10,109 nt of DNA, from assembly GCA_947627075.1 (NCBI GenBank), contig CANQUR010000052.1, positions 1 through 10,109 on the forward strand. Reading direction: 5' to 3'. Positions 1 to 8,200 of the stretch are shown piece after piece. Source of the DNA: an uncultured Clostridia bacterium (lineage in GTDB: Bacteria > Bacillota > Clostridia > Christensenellales > Pumilibacteraceae). The number at the start of each line of letters is the position of its first letter. Positions within the stretch are counted from its first letter, which is position 1. The notes under the pieces are model-generated. The model searched no databases. It saw nothing but the letters and a program-made list of their open reading frames with translations, and was not told the origin of the DNA. The position numbers and the translations under genes were made by a program.

Positions 1-333
1 AGCTATAGCCTCAAGCGCATTTTCGGGAGTATCGCCTCCGCCTATTGCCTCAATACCGCTAACAAAAGCCTTGAATTTATCACTTTGAGAAGGTAAAACA
101 AAAAATTCCGATTCAACCATAGGCATTGTATCACATATATAATCTCTGAACACTATCACCTTGATTCGCAACTGATCTACTGTTTTATCATTATCATCCA
201 TTGCATCTACGAACTTTTGATAAAAAGTCAATGCATTTTTCTTGACTTCATTGATAATCGGAGCCATACTGCCTGTTGCGTCAATGCAAATTACGATATC
301 AACATTATAATCTCCTATTCCTTGTTGATTCAT
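1..333 (-). CDS. vWA (von Willebrand factor A) domain protein, 5' part only
   Basis: This is the first 111 codons of a gene that runs off the left edge of the window. The start is ATG at 333-331, preceded by a strong AGGAGG about 5 nt upstream. The visible part is the front of a vWA domain. Residues 11-23 form a hydrophobic strand leading into the metal-ion-dependent adhesion site, D18-x-T20-G-S22-M. Residues 55-65 form a second strand (RIKVIVFRDY), and residues 98-105 carry the GGGDTPEN motif usual in this family around the next metal-binding loop. No signal peptide is present, so it is probably cytosolic, like the TerY-type and MoxR-associated vWA proteins. Such proteins typically work with AAA+ ATPases, and one lies three genes upstream. 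The 140-bp gap before it suggests it may also have its own promoter. The C-terminal domains cannot be seen. Confidence 0.85.
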   Translation of the reverse strand, partial: MNQQGIGDYNVDIVICIDATGSMAPIINEVKKNALTFYQKFVDAMDDNDKTVDQLRIKVIVFRDYICDTMPMVESEFFVLPSQSDKFKAFVSGIEAIGGGDTPENALEAIA

Positions 334-473
334 TATCTCCTCCTAATTTACAAGTATATTATACAAAATAAAGCAGACATCTTAAAATTATTTTTTCTTA
401 TGAATATAAGTGATTCTTTACAAATTGCCAATTTATTGGTATTAATTATAGCAAAGTTGTATTGAATACAATT
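334..473 (-). promoter_or_regulatory. intergenic region with candidate promoter for the vWA gene
   Basis: This 140-bp gap is the longest inside the gene series. On the minus strand it holds two TATAAT hexamers, at 450-445 and 363-358. The second ends about 24 nt before the vWA start codon, a reasonable place for a promoter with a short leader carrying the AGGAGG. Neither hexamer has a good TTGACA-like element at 17 bp. A 6-bp hairpin (TTGTAT, 3-nt loop, ATACAA) lies just after the upstream stop codon, but no T-tract follows it, so I do not call a terminator. The vWA gene may be transcribed both from the operon and from here. Confidence 0.35.
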
Positions 474-944
474 TTATTCGCTTTTTAAGAATTCTTCAAC
501 TGACATCTTCCCTTTTGCGACTAAAAAGAACTTATCGTTGTAATTATCTACCACAGAAACGGCAAACCCGATTATGTACTCAAATATAGATTTTGATAAC
601 AAGCTGCCCATATAGGCATTTGTCATTAAAAACATGACAGTACCGTCATTTAAATCATATTGGAAGCCACCTTTTGACAATTTATAATTAGCACAACATG
701 TAACAAGAGCGCCATCAACCCTCTTGTCCTCCATAAATACAACTGGGAGTAAAGAACATACTTTAATTATTTCTTTATCCTCATCTACTTTTACAGTAAA
801 AGTCATAGGAATGTCATCACCGTTCATTCCAAATAAAATCTCGGTATTCTCGTCGTTTTTTTTATAAGTTAAACCATTTTCATCCATATAAGAACAAAGA
901 TTATCATAGACACTTTGTTCATTGAGATTCTTCATATCCGACAT
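474..944 (-). CDS. YbjN-like domain protein (second of a tandem pair)
   Basis: This is a 156-aa acidic, soluble protein with no signal peptide or membrane segment. It resembles the YbjN family, which has the type III secretion chaperone-like fold (alternating helix, antiparallel sheet, helix). It is clearly a paralogue of the upstream gene: both share a GDD motif in the N-terminal third (residues 42-44, NGDDIPMTFTVKVD), a CCANYKLSKGGF-type segment in the middle matching SRANWGLPDGIF, and a C-terminal VDNYNDKFFLVAKGKMSVEE block. The start is ATG at 944-942; its AAGGAG overlaps the stop codon of the preceding gene (gap 14 bp), so translation is probably coupled. Family members are thought to act as small chaperones or adaptors. 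The partner here is plausibly the AAA+ or vWA protein, which is inference from position. Confidence 0.75.
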   Translation of the reverse strand: MSDMKNLNEQSVYDNLCSYMDENGLTYKKNDENTEILFGMNGDDIPMTFTVKVDEDKEIIKVCSLLPVVFMEDKRVDGALVTCCANYKLSKGGFQYDLNDGTVMFLMTNAYMGSLLSKSIFEYIIGFAVSVVDNYNDKFFLVAKGKMSVEEFLKSE

Positions 945-958
945 ATTTGTTTTCTCCT

Positions 959-1435
959 TTAATCAATAAACTTCATAATTTCGTCAAAGGTCATATCGCT
1001 TTTTGAAACCGCAAAAAATCTATCGTTGTATTTATCAACAAAATAGCAAACTATTCCAACCATATAATTGAATACATCATTACTAATCAAACTGTCCTTG
1101 TAACACATATTTGTTCTAAACAGTATCTTACCATGTTCGTAGTTATAATCGAAGATTCCATCTGGGAGTCCCCAATTAGCCCTACTCACAGCCACCGCCA
1201 TCGCATCTTTCTTTTCAGGTAAAACTCGAAACGGCATTACCGAATATACAAGAACCGAATATACTTCGGGGTCAATCTTTATTTCGATGGTAATGTCGAG
1301 GTCATCTCCTTGCATACAGCAAGAAATAGAAAAATTCTCTTCATCTTTTTCACACTTAAAACCCTTCTCGTCAAAAATTGTGCAAGCCGTCTTAAAAACT
1401 CGTCTTGCTTGTTTCGCCATATCTTCATCAATCAT
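959..1435 (-). CDS. YbjN-like domain protein (first of a tandem pair)
   Basis: This 158-aa cytosolic protein shares with the next gene a GDD motif in the N-terminal third (MQGDDLDITIEIKID), a central RANWGLPDGIFDYNYEHG segment and a VDKYNDRFFAVSKSDMTFDE C-terminus. The pattern is that of the YbjN/type III secretion chaperone-like fold. Start ATG at 1435-1433 with AGGAGG upstream; the gap to the AAA+ stop codon is 18 bp, so the genes share a transcript. The two paralogues have diverged at many positions while keeping the block motifs, which suggests an old duplication and possible heterodimer formation rather than a recent copy. The function is not known from sequence. A chaperone or adaptor role for the neighbouring AAA+ ATPase is inferred from context. 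Confidence 0.75.
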   Translation of the reverse strand: MIDEDMAKQARRVFKTACTIFDEKGFKCEKDEENFSISCCMQGDDLDITIEIKIDPEVYSVLVYSVMPFRVLPEKKDAMAVAVSRANWGLPDGIFDYNYEHGKILFRTNMCYKDSLISNDVFNYMVGIVCYFVDKYNDRFFAVSKSDMTFDEIMKFID

Positions 1436-1453
1436 AAAAAATATCCTCCTATA

Positions 1454-3499
1454 CTAAAAACCGATTTTTATTCTTTTTGAAGTATTAAATGCAAATTCTT
1501 TATCCTTAATGGCAGCTTCAAAATCATCTTTAGTTAAAGTAACTTCAGTTACTTTGTTCAACTCACACCTCAAGGCCGCCTTTGCCCAAACACGTTCAAA
1601 TAGATTACGCACAAACCTTGCATTTGCAAACTCTTTTGATTTTATCGTTTCTTCCGATAACGACATAAAATAGCCTTTTGCCGCTTCTAACAAAAATTTG
1701 TCGCACCTAAATCTTTTTGTCACCATTGAAACAAAAATTCCGTACAATTGATTACGATTAAAATTAGGAAATTCTATTGTATAAGGCATCCTACTTGCAA
1801 GCCCGGCATTGCCTTTCAAGAGCTTGTCCATTTCGTCGGTATAACCTGCCATTATGACAACAAGATCATTCCTATGATTTTCCATTTCGGCAATCAATGT
1901 TTCTAATGCTTCACGCCCATAATCTCGTCCATCATCATCACCCCTAAACAGCGAATATGCCTCATCGATAAATAAAACTGAACCATATGCATCTCTACAT
2001 ATGCTTGCCGTTTTGGGAGCTGTTTCACCTACGTACCGACCGCACAAATCACGACCGGAGAACTCATAAAAATTACCGACCCTCAATACGCCTTTTTCCT
2101 TAAGCATCTTGCCAATTATACGAGCCACTGTTGTCTTCCCTGTTCCCGGATTTCCGACAAAACGCATATGTATACAAGGTGATTCAATTGAATTATCTTT
2201 GAGCGATAATTCGATTTGCGCAATAATCTCGCTTATTTTTTCTTTGACCGTTTCGTTGCCGATAAGTTGATTTAATTGCTCCTCGGCAGAAAGTGCAGAC
2301 ACTTCAATGTTGCAGAAAAGTTGCATTTCCTTCAAATTTATGCTTTTATGTTGTTTTTTGCTGTCAGCACTACTCAGTAATTTCTTATAAGCAATTTCTT
2401 TTACTACTTTTTGTATTGTATTCAGTCCATAAAATTTTCCGTCCTTCTTTTCTTCCGAAATACGATCCAAAAAAATATCCCACGCTTTATCGTCTACTTT
2501 AAGATCGTAATCATTAAATTGCTTTTTCGCATACGTTTTTATGTCTTTACTATCTAAAGGCGGAAAAGTTACGGCTTTTATATACAACAAATCACTTAAT
2601 GAATATCTTATTCTTTCCAACACATCCTTTTCTACAAAAGGAATCCTAAAAACATATAAATTTTTATTGTTTACCTTCTCGAGTTTTCTTAAAAACTTTT
2701 TAAAATTAATCGAATCGGTTTTGTTTAACCATTCGCTAATATCGATACAAATGATTTTAAGGTAGTCATCCTCATCCTCCGAAAGCGCTTTTATTACATT
2801 TTCAAACGGCTCCATACCCTCTTTATAACAATCGAGTCTTTCTTCCACAATAGGTATGTCTTTTATATTTTGTATGCCAAGAGACGTAATAAGCTCGGCA
2901 AAAAGACGCAAATAAGTGCTTAAACCACACCCCTCGCCAATGGAAAATAAATAGCTTTGGTTTGTAAATATTTCGCTTCTACGCCCTTCTTTTACTTCCG
3001 GCGCTATTTTTACTAATTCACACGCCAATTGTTTAAAACCTTCGGCAGCAACTAATTGGTCAATTTCCGCAAGAATTGCATCTGAATTTCTATCGTTAGA
3101 AACAATTTCGGCATCTCTATTCATTATTTGGGCTATCATTTTGTCTCTTATACGCTGCATCCTTTCTCTGAATTCATCATCTGATGTTGCATCTTTCTCA
3201 TCGTCCTCACTTGATTCAATGTTTTTATTAAATTCGGCTAATTCAAATGACACGACATCATCCGACATATCTTTAGGATATATTTCAGATAATATACTTT
3301 TTATATTTGATTCTAACTCTTCTGCGCTTATTCGATCTTCATCGAAAACAAGCACCAACTTGGTCAACGTGCTGTCCTGAATTTGACATTCATTGATTTC
3401 ATTTAGCTTATCCTTAAGGCATTCTATAGGTAGCAAATCATCATTTTGATGATCTAAAACCCACATTCCATTAAATCCTATTGTAAGTAACTTCATCAT
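1454..3499 (-). CDS. CbxX/SpoVK-type AAA+ ATPase with degenerate first and intact second AAA module
   Basis: This 681-aa cytosolic protein has three visible parts. Residues 1-95 are a small alpha/beta region, followed by an acidic, charged linker (96-125). Residues about 150-395 look like a worn-out AAA+ module: a hydrophobic strand then GEGCGLST (188-195) where Walker A should be, without its lysine, and KIICIDISEW (248-257) at the Walker B position without a Glu after the Asp. Residues about 410-650 are an intact CbxX/SpoVK-type module: Walker A GNPGTGKT (449-456), Walker B VLFIDEA (508-514), a sensor-1 strand VVIMAGYTDE (547-556) and an arginine-finger candidate R570 in LASRMPY. This family remodels protein complexes as hexamers (Rubisco activase CbxX, EccA of type VII secretion). 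Start ATG-ATG at 3499-3494 with an AAGGG upstream; gap 17 bp from the HTH gene. Confidence 0.88.
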   Translation of the reverse strand: MMKLLTIGFNGMWVLDHQNDDLLPIECLKDKLNEINECQIQDSTLTKLVLVFDEDRISAEELESNIKSILSEIYPKDMSDDVVSFELAEFNKNIESSEDDEKDATSDDEFRERMQRIRDKMIAQIMNRDAEIVSNDRNSDAILAEIDQLVAAEGFKQLACELVKIAPEVKEGRRSEIFTNQSYLFSIGEGCGLSTYLRLFAELITSLGIQNIKDIPIVEERLDCYKEGMEPFENVIKALSEDEDDYLKIICIDISEWLNKTDSINFKKFLRKLEKVNNKNLYVFRIPFVEKDVLERIRYSLSDLLYIKAVTFPPLDSKDIKTYAKKQFNDYDLKVDDKAWDIFLDRISEEKKDGKFYGLNTIQKVVKEIAYKKLLSSADSKKQHKSINLKEMQLFCNIEVSALSAEEQLNQLIGNETVKEKISEIIAQIELSLKDNSIESPCIHMRFVGNPGTGKTTVARIIGKMLKEKGVLRVGNFYEFSGRDLCGRYVGETAPKTASICRDAYGSVLFIDEAYSLFRGDDDGRDYGREALETLIAEMENHRNDLVVIMAGYTDEMDKLLKGNAGLASRMPYTIEFPNFNRNQLYGIFVSMVTKRFRCDKFLLEAAKGYFMSLSEETIKSKEFANARFVRNLFERVWAKAALRCELNKVTEVTLTKDDFEAAIKDKEFAFNTSKRIKIGF

Positions 3500-3516
3500 T
3501 CAAATTTCCCTTACTT

Positions 3517-3846
3517 TTATTCTTCAAAAATTATTATATCTTCCAATTTGACTTTAGCGACCAAACAATAAAACAGCATGTCCTCTAACGAAACCGGCGT
3601 TTTGCCTATTTCCCAATTAAAAATCACGCTTTCGGACACATTAAAAACTTGCGCAAGCTCCACACGGCTTATGCTTCGATCCATTTCAAACTTGCAGCTT
3701 TCACAATCGCCACTACAAAGTCTTTTTTCTTTGTCCGGCTTACTGTTGTTGATAGCACCACACACATACCGTCTGAGGTCAATATTGTCGTTACGCAATA
3801 ATTGCAAATTATATCCTGTCTTTTGCCAATTTATATATTTTCTCAT
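3517..3846 (-). CDS. XRE-type helix-turn-helix protein with Cys cluster
   Basis: This is a 109-aa likely DNA-binding regulator. Residues 58-105 form a cro/C1-like helix-turn-helix: SRVELAQVFNVSESVIFNWEIG matches the pattern in which the second helix reads DNA, followed by TPVSLEDMLFYCLVAKVKLEDII. Ahead of it lies a cysteine cluster, C29 and then C44-x3-C48-x2-C51, which could hold zinc or an iron-sulfur centre and make the protein a redox or metal sensor (inference). It sits in the middle of the operon, 35 bp after the STAND gene and 17 bp before the AAA+ gene, so it may regulate the operon or the promoter region. No convincing Shine-Dalgarno precedes the ATG at 3846-3844; the upstream bases are AT-rich with a TATAAA. 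Expression could be weak or come from a leaderless transcript. Confidence 0.82.
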   Translation of the reverse strand: MRKYINWQKTGYNLQLLRNDNIDLRRYVCGAINNSKPDKEKRLCSGDCESCKFEMDRSISRVELAQVFNVSESVIFNWEIGKTPVSLEDMLFYCLVAKVKLEDIIIFEE

Positions 3847-3881
3847 AATCGGTTTTATACTACATATTATTTTTACTATCT

Positions 3882-6800
3882 TTATAAGGATCCATCGACG
3901 CAGGTTACGTTTATTTCAACAGAGTCACCCATCAAATAACCGAAAGGTGTAACCAAATGTACATGATCATTAAATTCAACACACTTAGTGGATTTGCGCA
4001 ATAGTCTTTCCCAGTCTCGCTTTGCACCTCCATATTTTATATTTAATTCATTAGTATGATCAACATTATAAAATGCCAAAATGCCTATTTCCTTTACGGT
4101 TTCCGGAATGTCTACATATCGCAACCTTCTACAATTATAGAAACAAAAATCGCCAATACATTTTAAACGACTCGATCGTATATCAATTGATATGTCTGTC
4201 AGGTTCTTACAGCTTTCGAATGCGTTTTTTTCTATACTTTCTACCGAATTCGAAATTATTAAATGATTAATTCCACTTCCGCAAAATACCCATGAATTTA
4301 TTTTTGACACCCATTCAGAAAACTCAAGTTTTTTCAGTTCTTCGTTTTCATTAAAATACTTTGTTATAAATGAAAAATTAAATATCCAGTTTCCATAAAA
4401 ATACCCGAACATCTTGGATCTCATGCCAAACGGCAAATGATATGGGGCATCATTTTTTACCATATCAACTATATAGGGGGGAGGCAAAATAGCGTTACTA
4501 CCTTCAATATGAAAAGGAAGATATCCATAAGAAGATTTCTGTGCTATAACGTGCACATTGTTCCAAGAATCAATGTCTTTTAATCGAATTTTACCACATG
4601 TATTAAATAATAACGATGCCAACGAAATATTTTTAATGCTTGAAGGCATATCTATTTTTAATAGTCCTGAAGCATAATAAAATGCATAGTCCTCTATTGA
4701 TTCCACACCCTCAGGAATTGTGCCTTTGTTAGATAATAAAATTAATCTTTTTATTTGTCGTTCAATTATACAATTATCTTCACTATAATAAATAGGATTC
4801 TTTACATCAACTTGTATGGATTTCAAAAATTTACAATGGCAAAATGCGTCCCTTTCTATTCTTTTTACGGAGCTTGGTATTGTTATTGTATCAAATTTAC
4901 TTTTTACAAAAGCCATTGATGCAATATATTCTATATCATTCGGTATAATGCTGTTCGAGCATCCTTTTATAAGCTTATTTTCTATCTTATCAATTAAACA
5001 ATTATTCTCGCTTTTATAGTTGACATTTCCTTCATTTACAACTATTTGTTCCAAGTTGTCCCCATAAATCAAATAGTTATCAAATCCCGCAAATCCTATA
5101 TCGCTACAAGATTTTTTATATTCTAATGTTTGTGATAATGCTAAATCGGCTATTATCATTGTATCTTTACCAATTCTTATAATTGAATCATTTACGAATT
5201 GGGGATTAGCTATATCGTTTTCTATTGTTTCTGGCTTTATTAATACCAATACTTTGTTTTTTTCCGTCCCCAAATAGCAAAAACCGCCTTGACGATAATA
5301 TTGTAAATTATTACTTTTATCAAAACAATAACATCCTATTCTTTTTAGCTTACTACCCTCTTCGAATATTACTTTTTCCAAACTTTGACTGTCAGAAAAT
5401 GCATACGCACCGATTTCTTCTACCGATGCCGGTATTTGTATTTCCTTTAATTGCGGCAAATTGGAGAACAATTCATCGATATATTGCACCTTATTACCGA
5501 AAATTATAGTTTTAAGATTTTCTTTAGACCCGTAAAGTACATCTGAACACGACTCGACTCTGACAGCATTATAATATACAGTTTCCAAATTCTTTAATTC
5601 GGAAAAAGCCATATCTCCGATAATTTTAACATTCGTCGGGATCTTTACTTCTTTCAAATTTTCACACGCATAAAAAGCTTTCTCCTCAATGCTACTCAAA
5701 TTGCTGTCGTCCAGTAGATTTACTCTACTTAACATATCACACCCACTGAATGCGTATGCGCAAATTTTTTCTAACGTCGACGGAATTGTTATTTCGCAAA
5801 TATCGGAACAGCAAAAAGCGCTTTCTCCTATCTTGGTTGCCCCTTCGGAAATTATTACTTGCCTTTTAACTTCTTCTGTAGCCTCTAATCCATAAAATGC
5901 CTTATAACCAACAGAACCGCTTATCTTTATAACTTCATTATTTTTCAATCGTTCTTTTATTTTATCAGATATCTTGTTAAAATTATCTTCATTAAGGCTG
6001 TAGCTGTTATTTTTATCATCTTTAATTTCCTGTATTGCCAACGTCAATTTAAGCCATTCATCTAATCCCAATTTATATGCACTATCCGAAATTGCAACAC
6101 ATAAAGCTTTTGCAATCAATGGGTGCATTAATATGATATCTCCATTTAATCGAAAATATGGGTTCATTATATTTGCATAGGAAAAACTGTTTTTAAAGCA
6201 GAAGGCTTTATTAATAATATCTTTACTTATTCCATTTTGTTCGTACAACGCCGCTATAAGCAATATTAATTTCGTATCTTTATTGTCCCAAAGACTTTTT
6301 AATGCTGTTTTATCCTCATTATTTTTATCAAGCCAAGTCATAACTTTTGCCAATTTATCTTGCAAAGTTACATCATGTCCGGCCTCTTTTACATCGAATA
6401 TTTTATATCCATTTTCTTGATACGAACCCCATAATTCTTTTTTGCCATTAGAATCATAAGATTTGAAAATTTCAGCGACAAACACAATAGCTCGAATATT
6501 GCCACCGAAAAATGCCTCAATATATTTATCAAATAACGGCTTTTTTTCTTCTAACAGCTTTTTCTCTTTTTTTACTAAAGCATTCTCTTTTGCATTGGAG
6601 TAGTAATGATTTTGAAATATTTTCCATGCATCCGTATTTTCTAATTTATCTTCTGACAAATTTATTATGCTGACCTTATCAGTATTCAAAACATTTTGTT
6701 TACTCTCATGTTGAGTTGTTATTAAAATATTAAGCTTTTTTGCTTCGAAATGCTTATATAACGCCTCAATGAGTTCGGAGAGATCATTGTCGTTCATTTT

Positions 6801-7475
6801 ATTGGCATTATCTATAAACAAAAAATCGGCTTGAGTGTTTATATAATCTACTACTTGCTGACAATAATCTTTACTTATATCTTGATCTTTAAATGAAGAT
6901 TCATTACCTGCGCATTTTATTGCATCTTGATCAAACATTTTTTTGTTGTCACAAATAAAATGACGCAGGAATCCGTTAAAAGTTACATCCTCTGTTTCAC
7001 CAAATCCGATTTTACATATTGTCAGCTCTTCCATATCCTTTCCGTATAAATCTAAAAATTTATTAGCCAAAGCAGTTTTGCCTTGTCCGGATACTCCACA
7101 AATGACAACGATTTTATTTTCTTTCAATGCATTATTTATTTTTTTTATTTCATTCTTTCTGCCTACAAAATTTTTAATCAATTGAGGGTCTGGTTTATAT
7201 TTGTCTATATATTCTCTCTTTCCCGAATCGCTAATGGCTCTTTTTTCAATATGCTTATTTACTATCTTTACAAATTCCTTATGTAAAAATCTCGGCACTC
7301 CATATATATGACCACTTTTAAATTTCAACCGGATTCTTTTTTTTGCGTCATTTTTGATATATATGCCTTTATATTTATTGTTTTTAATTTTGTCAATTGT
7401 TTCTATAACGTCGCAATTATTTACTAACAAAATAAAATCATCTATATCCATTCCTTCAATAAATAACTTACTCAT
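3882..7475 (-). CDS. NB-ARC/STAND ATPase with C-terminal BspA-type LRRs (NLR-like)
   Basis: This 1197-aa protein is the largest product. Residues 1-100 are a small N-terminal domain I do not recognise. Residues about 101-340 are a STAND P-loop NTPase: the FVGRKNEI entry motif (103-110), Walker A GVSGQGKT (127-134), Walker B FLFIDNAN (218-225), the ILITTQH sensor strand (250-256) and GNIRAI (325-330) where NB-ARC proteins have GLPLA. A helical/winged-helix region follows, with ILMHPLIAKAL (448-458), whose MHP corresponds to the NB-ARC MHD motif. From about 536 to 1160 come BspA-type LRR_5 repeats such as IPSTLEKICAYAFSGC and IPASVEEIGAYAFSDS, interrupted by a non-repeat segment near 960-1045. 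There is no signal peptide, so the LRRs are intracellular. The order NTPase then LRR is that of plant and animal NLR receptors; the expected mechanism is ligand-triggered oligomerisation. Start ATG at 7475-7473 with AAGGAG 7 nt upstream. Confidence 0.88.
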   Translation of the reverse strand: MSKLFIEGMDIDDFILLVNNCDVIETIDKIKNNKYKGIYIKNDAKKRIRLKFKSGHIYGVPRFLHKEFVKIVNKHIEKRAISDSGKREYIDKYKPDPQLIKNFVGRKNEIKKINNALKENKIVVICGVSGQGKTALANKFLDLYGKDMEELTICKIGFGETEDVTFNGFLRHFICDNKKMFDQDAIKCAGNESSFKDQDISKDYCQQVVDYINTQADFLFIDNANKMNDNDLSELIEALYKHFEAKKLNILITTQHESKQNVLNTDKVSIINLSEDKLENTDAWKIFQNHYYSNAKENALVKKEKKLLEEKKPLFDKYIEAFFGGNIRAIVFVAEIFKSYDSNGKKELWGSYQENGYKIFDVKEAGHDVTLQDKLAKVMTWLDKNNEDKTALKSLWDNKDTKLILLIAALYEQNGISKDIINKAFCFKNSFSYANIMNPYFRLNGDIILMHPLIAKALCVAISDSAYKLGLDEWLKLTLAIQEIKDDKNNSYSLNEDNFNKISDKIKERLKNNEVIKISGSVGYKAFYGLEATEEVKRQVIISEGATKIGESAFCCSDICEITIPSTLEKICAYAFSGCDMLSRVNLLDDSNLSSIEEKAFYACENLKEVKIPTNVKIIGDMAFSELKNLETVYYNAVRVESCSDVLYGSKENLKTIIFGNKVQYIDELFSNLPQLKEIQIPASVEEIGAYAFSDSQSLEKVIFEEGSKLKRIGCYCFDKSNNLQYYRQGGFCYLGTEKNKVLVLIKPETIENDIANPQFVNDSIIRIGKDTMIIADLALSQTLEYKKSCSDIGFAGFDNYLIYGDNLEQIVVNEGNVNYKSENNCLIDKIENKLIKGCSNSIIPNDIEYIASMAFVKSKFDTITIPSSVKRIERDAFCHCKFLKSIQVDVKNPIYYSEDNCIIERQIKRLILLSNKGTIPEGVESIEDYAFYYASGLLKIDMPSSIKNISLASLLFNTCGKIRLKDIDSWNNVHVIAQKSSYGYLPFHIEGSNAILPPPYIVDMVKNDAPYHLPFGMRSKMFGYFYGNWIFNFSFITKYFNENEELKKLEFSEWVSKINSWVFCGSGINHLIISNSVESIEKNAFESCKNLTDISIDIRSSRLKCIGDFCFYNCRRLRYVDIPETVKEIGILAFYNVDHTNELNIKYGGAKRDWERLLRKSTKCVEFNDHVHLVTPFGYLMGDSVEINVTCVDGSL

Positions 7476-7498
7476 AAAATATCTCCTTCATATTACGA

Positions 7499-8200
7499 CT
7501 AGTAATTAATCTTACTCAATATCGCATTAATTTTTCGCTTTATACTTTCTCTATCCTCTTCTTTGCCGGTAAATTCCCTAATGCTTCCATGCAAATTATG
7601 AACTCTTTGAGATAATTTATAACCAAAATCTTTTCCGGATTTAATCCGATTTTTCTTAAGAAACGGAACGGTAAAAAGAAGAGGCAAATTTATTATTATT
7701 GAATCATTCTCAACCGAAGAAGTCACATCATCTATGCCCAAAGGATTAATTTCATTATATCCTTCATCCATATTTTCTTTGATTTTTTTTAATTCTCTTG
7801 CGAGCGTCGCACATAAGGCAGAATATTTATTAAGATGCTTCCACTGTTCGATGTAGGTAAATTCAAAGAAGAATCCTATCAAAAGTCCGGCAAATCCACC
7901 TAAAAAGTTAGCTAACATATCCAATACCGGGATTTCGTTTGCAATCTCATTTTCACTATTTATATTTTCACTCGACACTTGTTCAGAATAATAGTTAAAT
8001 CCATCCCATTTATCGAAACCTATCAATATTTCTCTTAAACCCCAAGGAATTGCGATCAAACATATGACTACAACAACCAACATTTGCAATGCAATACAAA
8101 ATTTATGTAAGCCAATGCTGTATTCGCCGGAATCGTTTGCTACCGAATTGTTATTTTCTTTTGAACTGTTTGATTGCTCATTCTTCCTGAACTTACTCAT
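7499..8200 (-). CDS. two-TM membrane protein of unknown function
   Basis: This 233-aa protein has a polar Ser/Asn-rich N-terminus (1-30), a first membrane helix at about 34-55 (ALQMLVVVVICLIAIPWG), an Asn/Glu-rich loop of about 35 residues, a second helix at about 93-116 (MLANFLGGFAGLLIGFFFEF) and a charged cytosolic C-terminus of about 115 residues ending in a basic helix. With two helices both ends are expected in the cytoplasm and the short loop outside. I do not recognise a named family. Its ATG lies inside the end of the loaP-like gene (8-bp overlap, ATGAGTAA), so translation is coupled, and the STAND gene starts 23 bp downstream. This position makes it a candidate membrane partner or effector of the STAND protein, which is inference from context only. 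Confidence 0.8.
   Translation of the reverse strand: MSKFRKNEQSNSSKENNNSVANDSGEYSIGLHKFCIALQMLVVVVICLIAIPWGLREILIGFDKWDGFNYYSEQVSSENINSENEIANEIPVLDMLANFLGGFAGLLIGFFFEFTYIEQWKHLNKYSALCATLARELKKIKENMDEGYNEINPLGIDDVTSSVENDSIIINLPLLFTVPFLKKNRIKSGKDFGYKLSQRVHNLHGSIREFTGKEEDRESIKRKINAILSKINY

Noticed and set aside
3955..3975. TGTACATGATCATTAAA resembling the recombination sites
   Set aside because: It needs a 2-bp gap to align, lacks the second arm and lies inside the STAND coding sequence; treated as chance.
2293..5895. Several rightward open frames of 65-124 codons opposite the AAA+, HTH and STAND genes
   Set aside because: They are antisense shadows of clear minus-strand genes, with no ribosome binding sites or recognisable domains.
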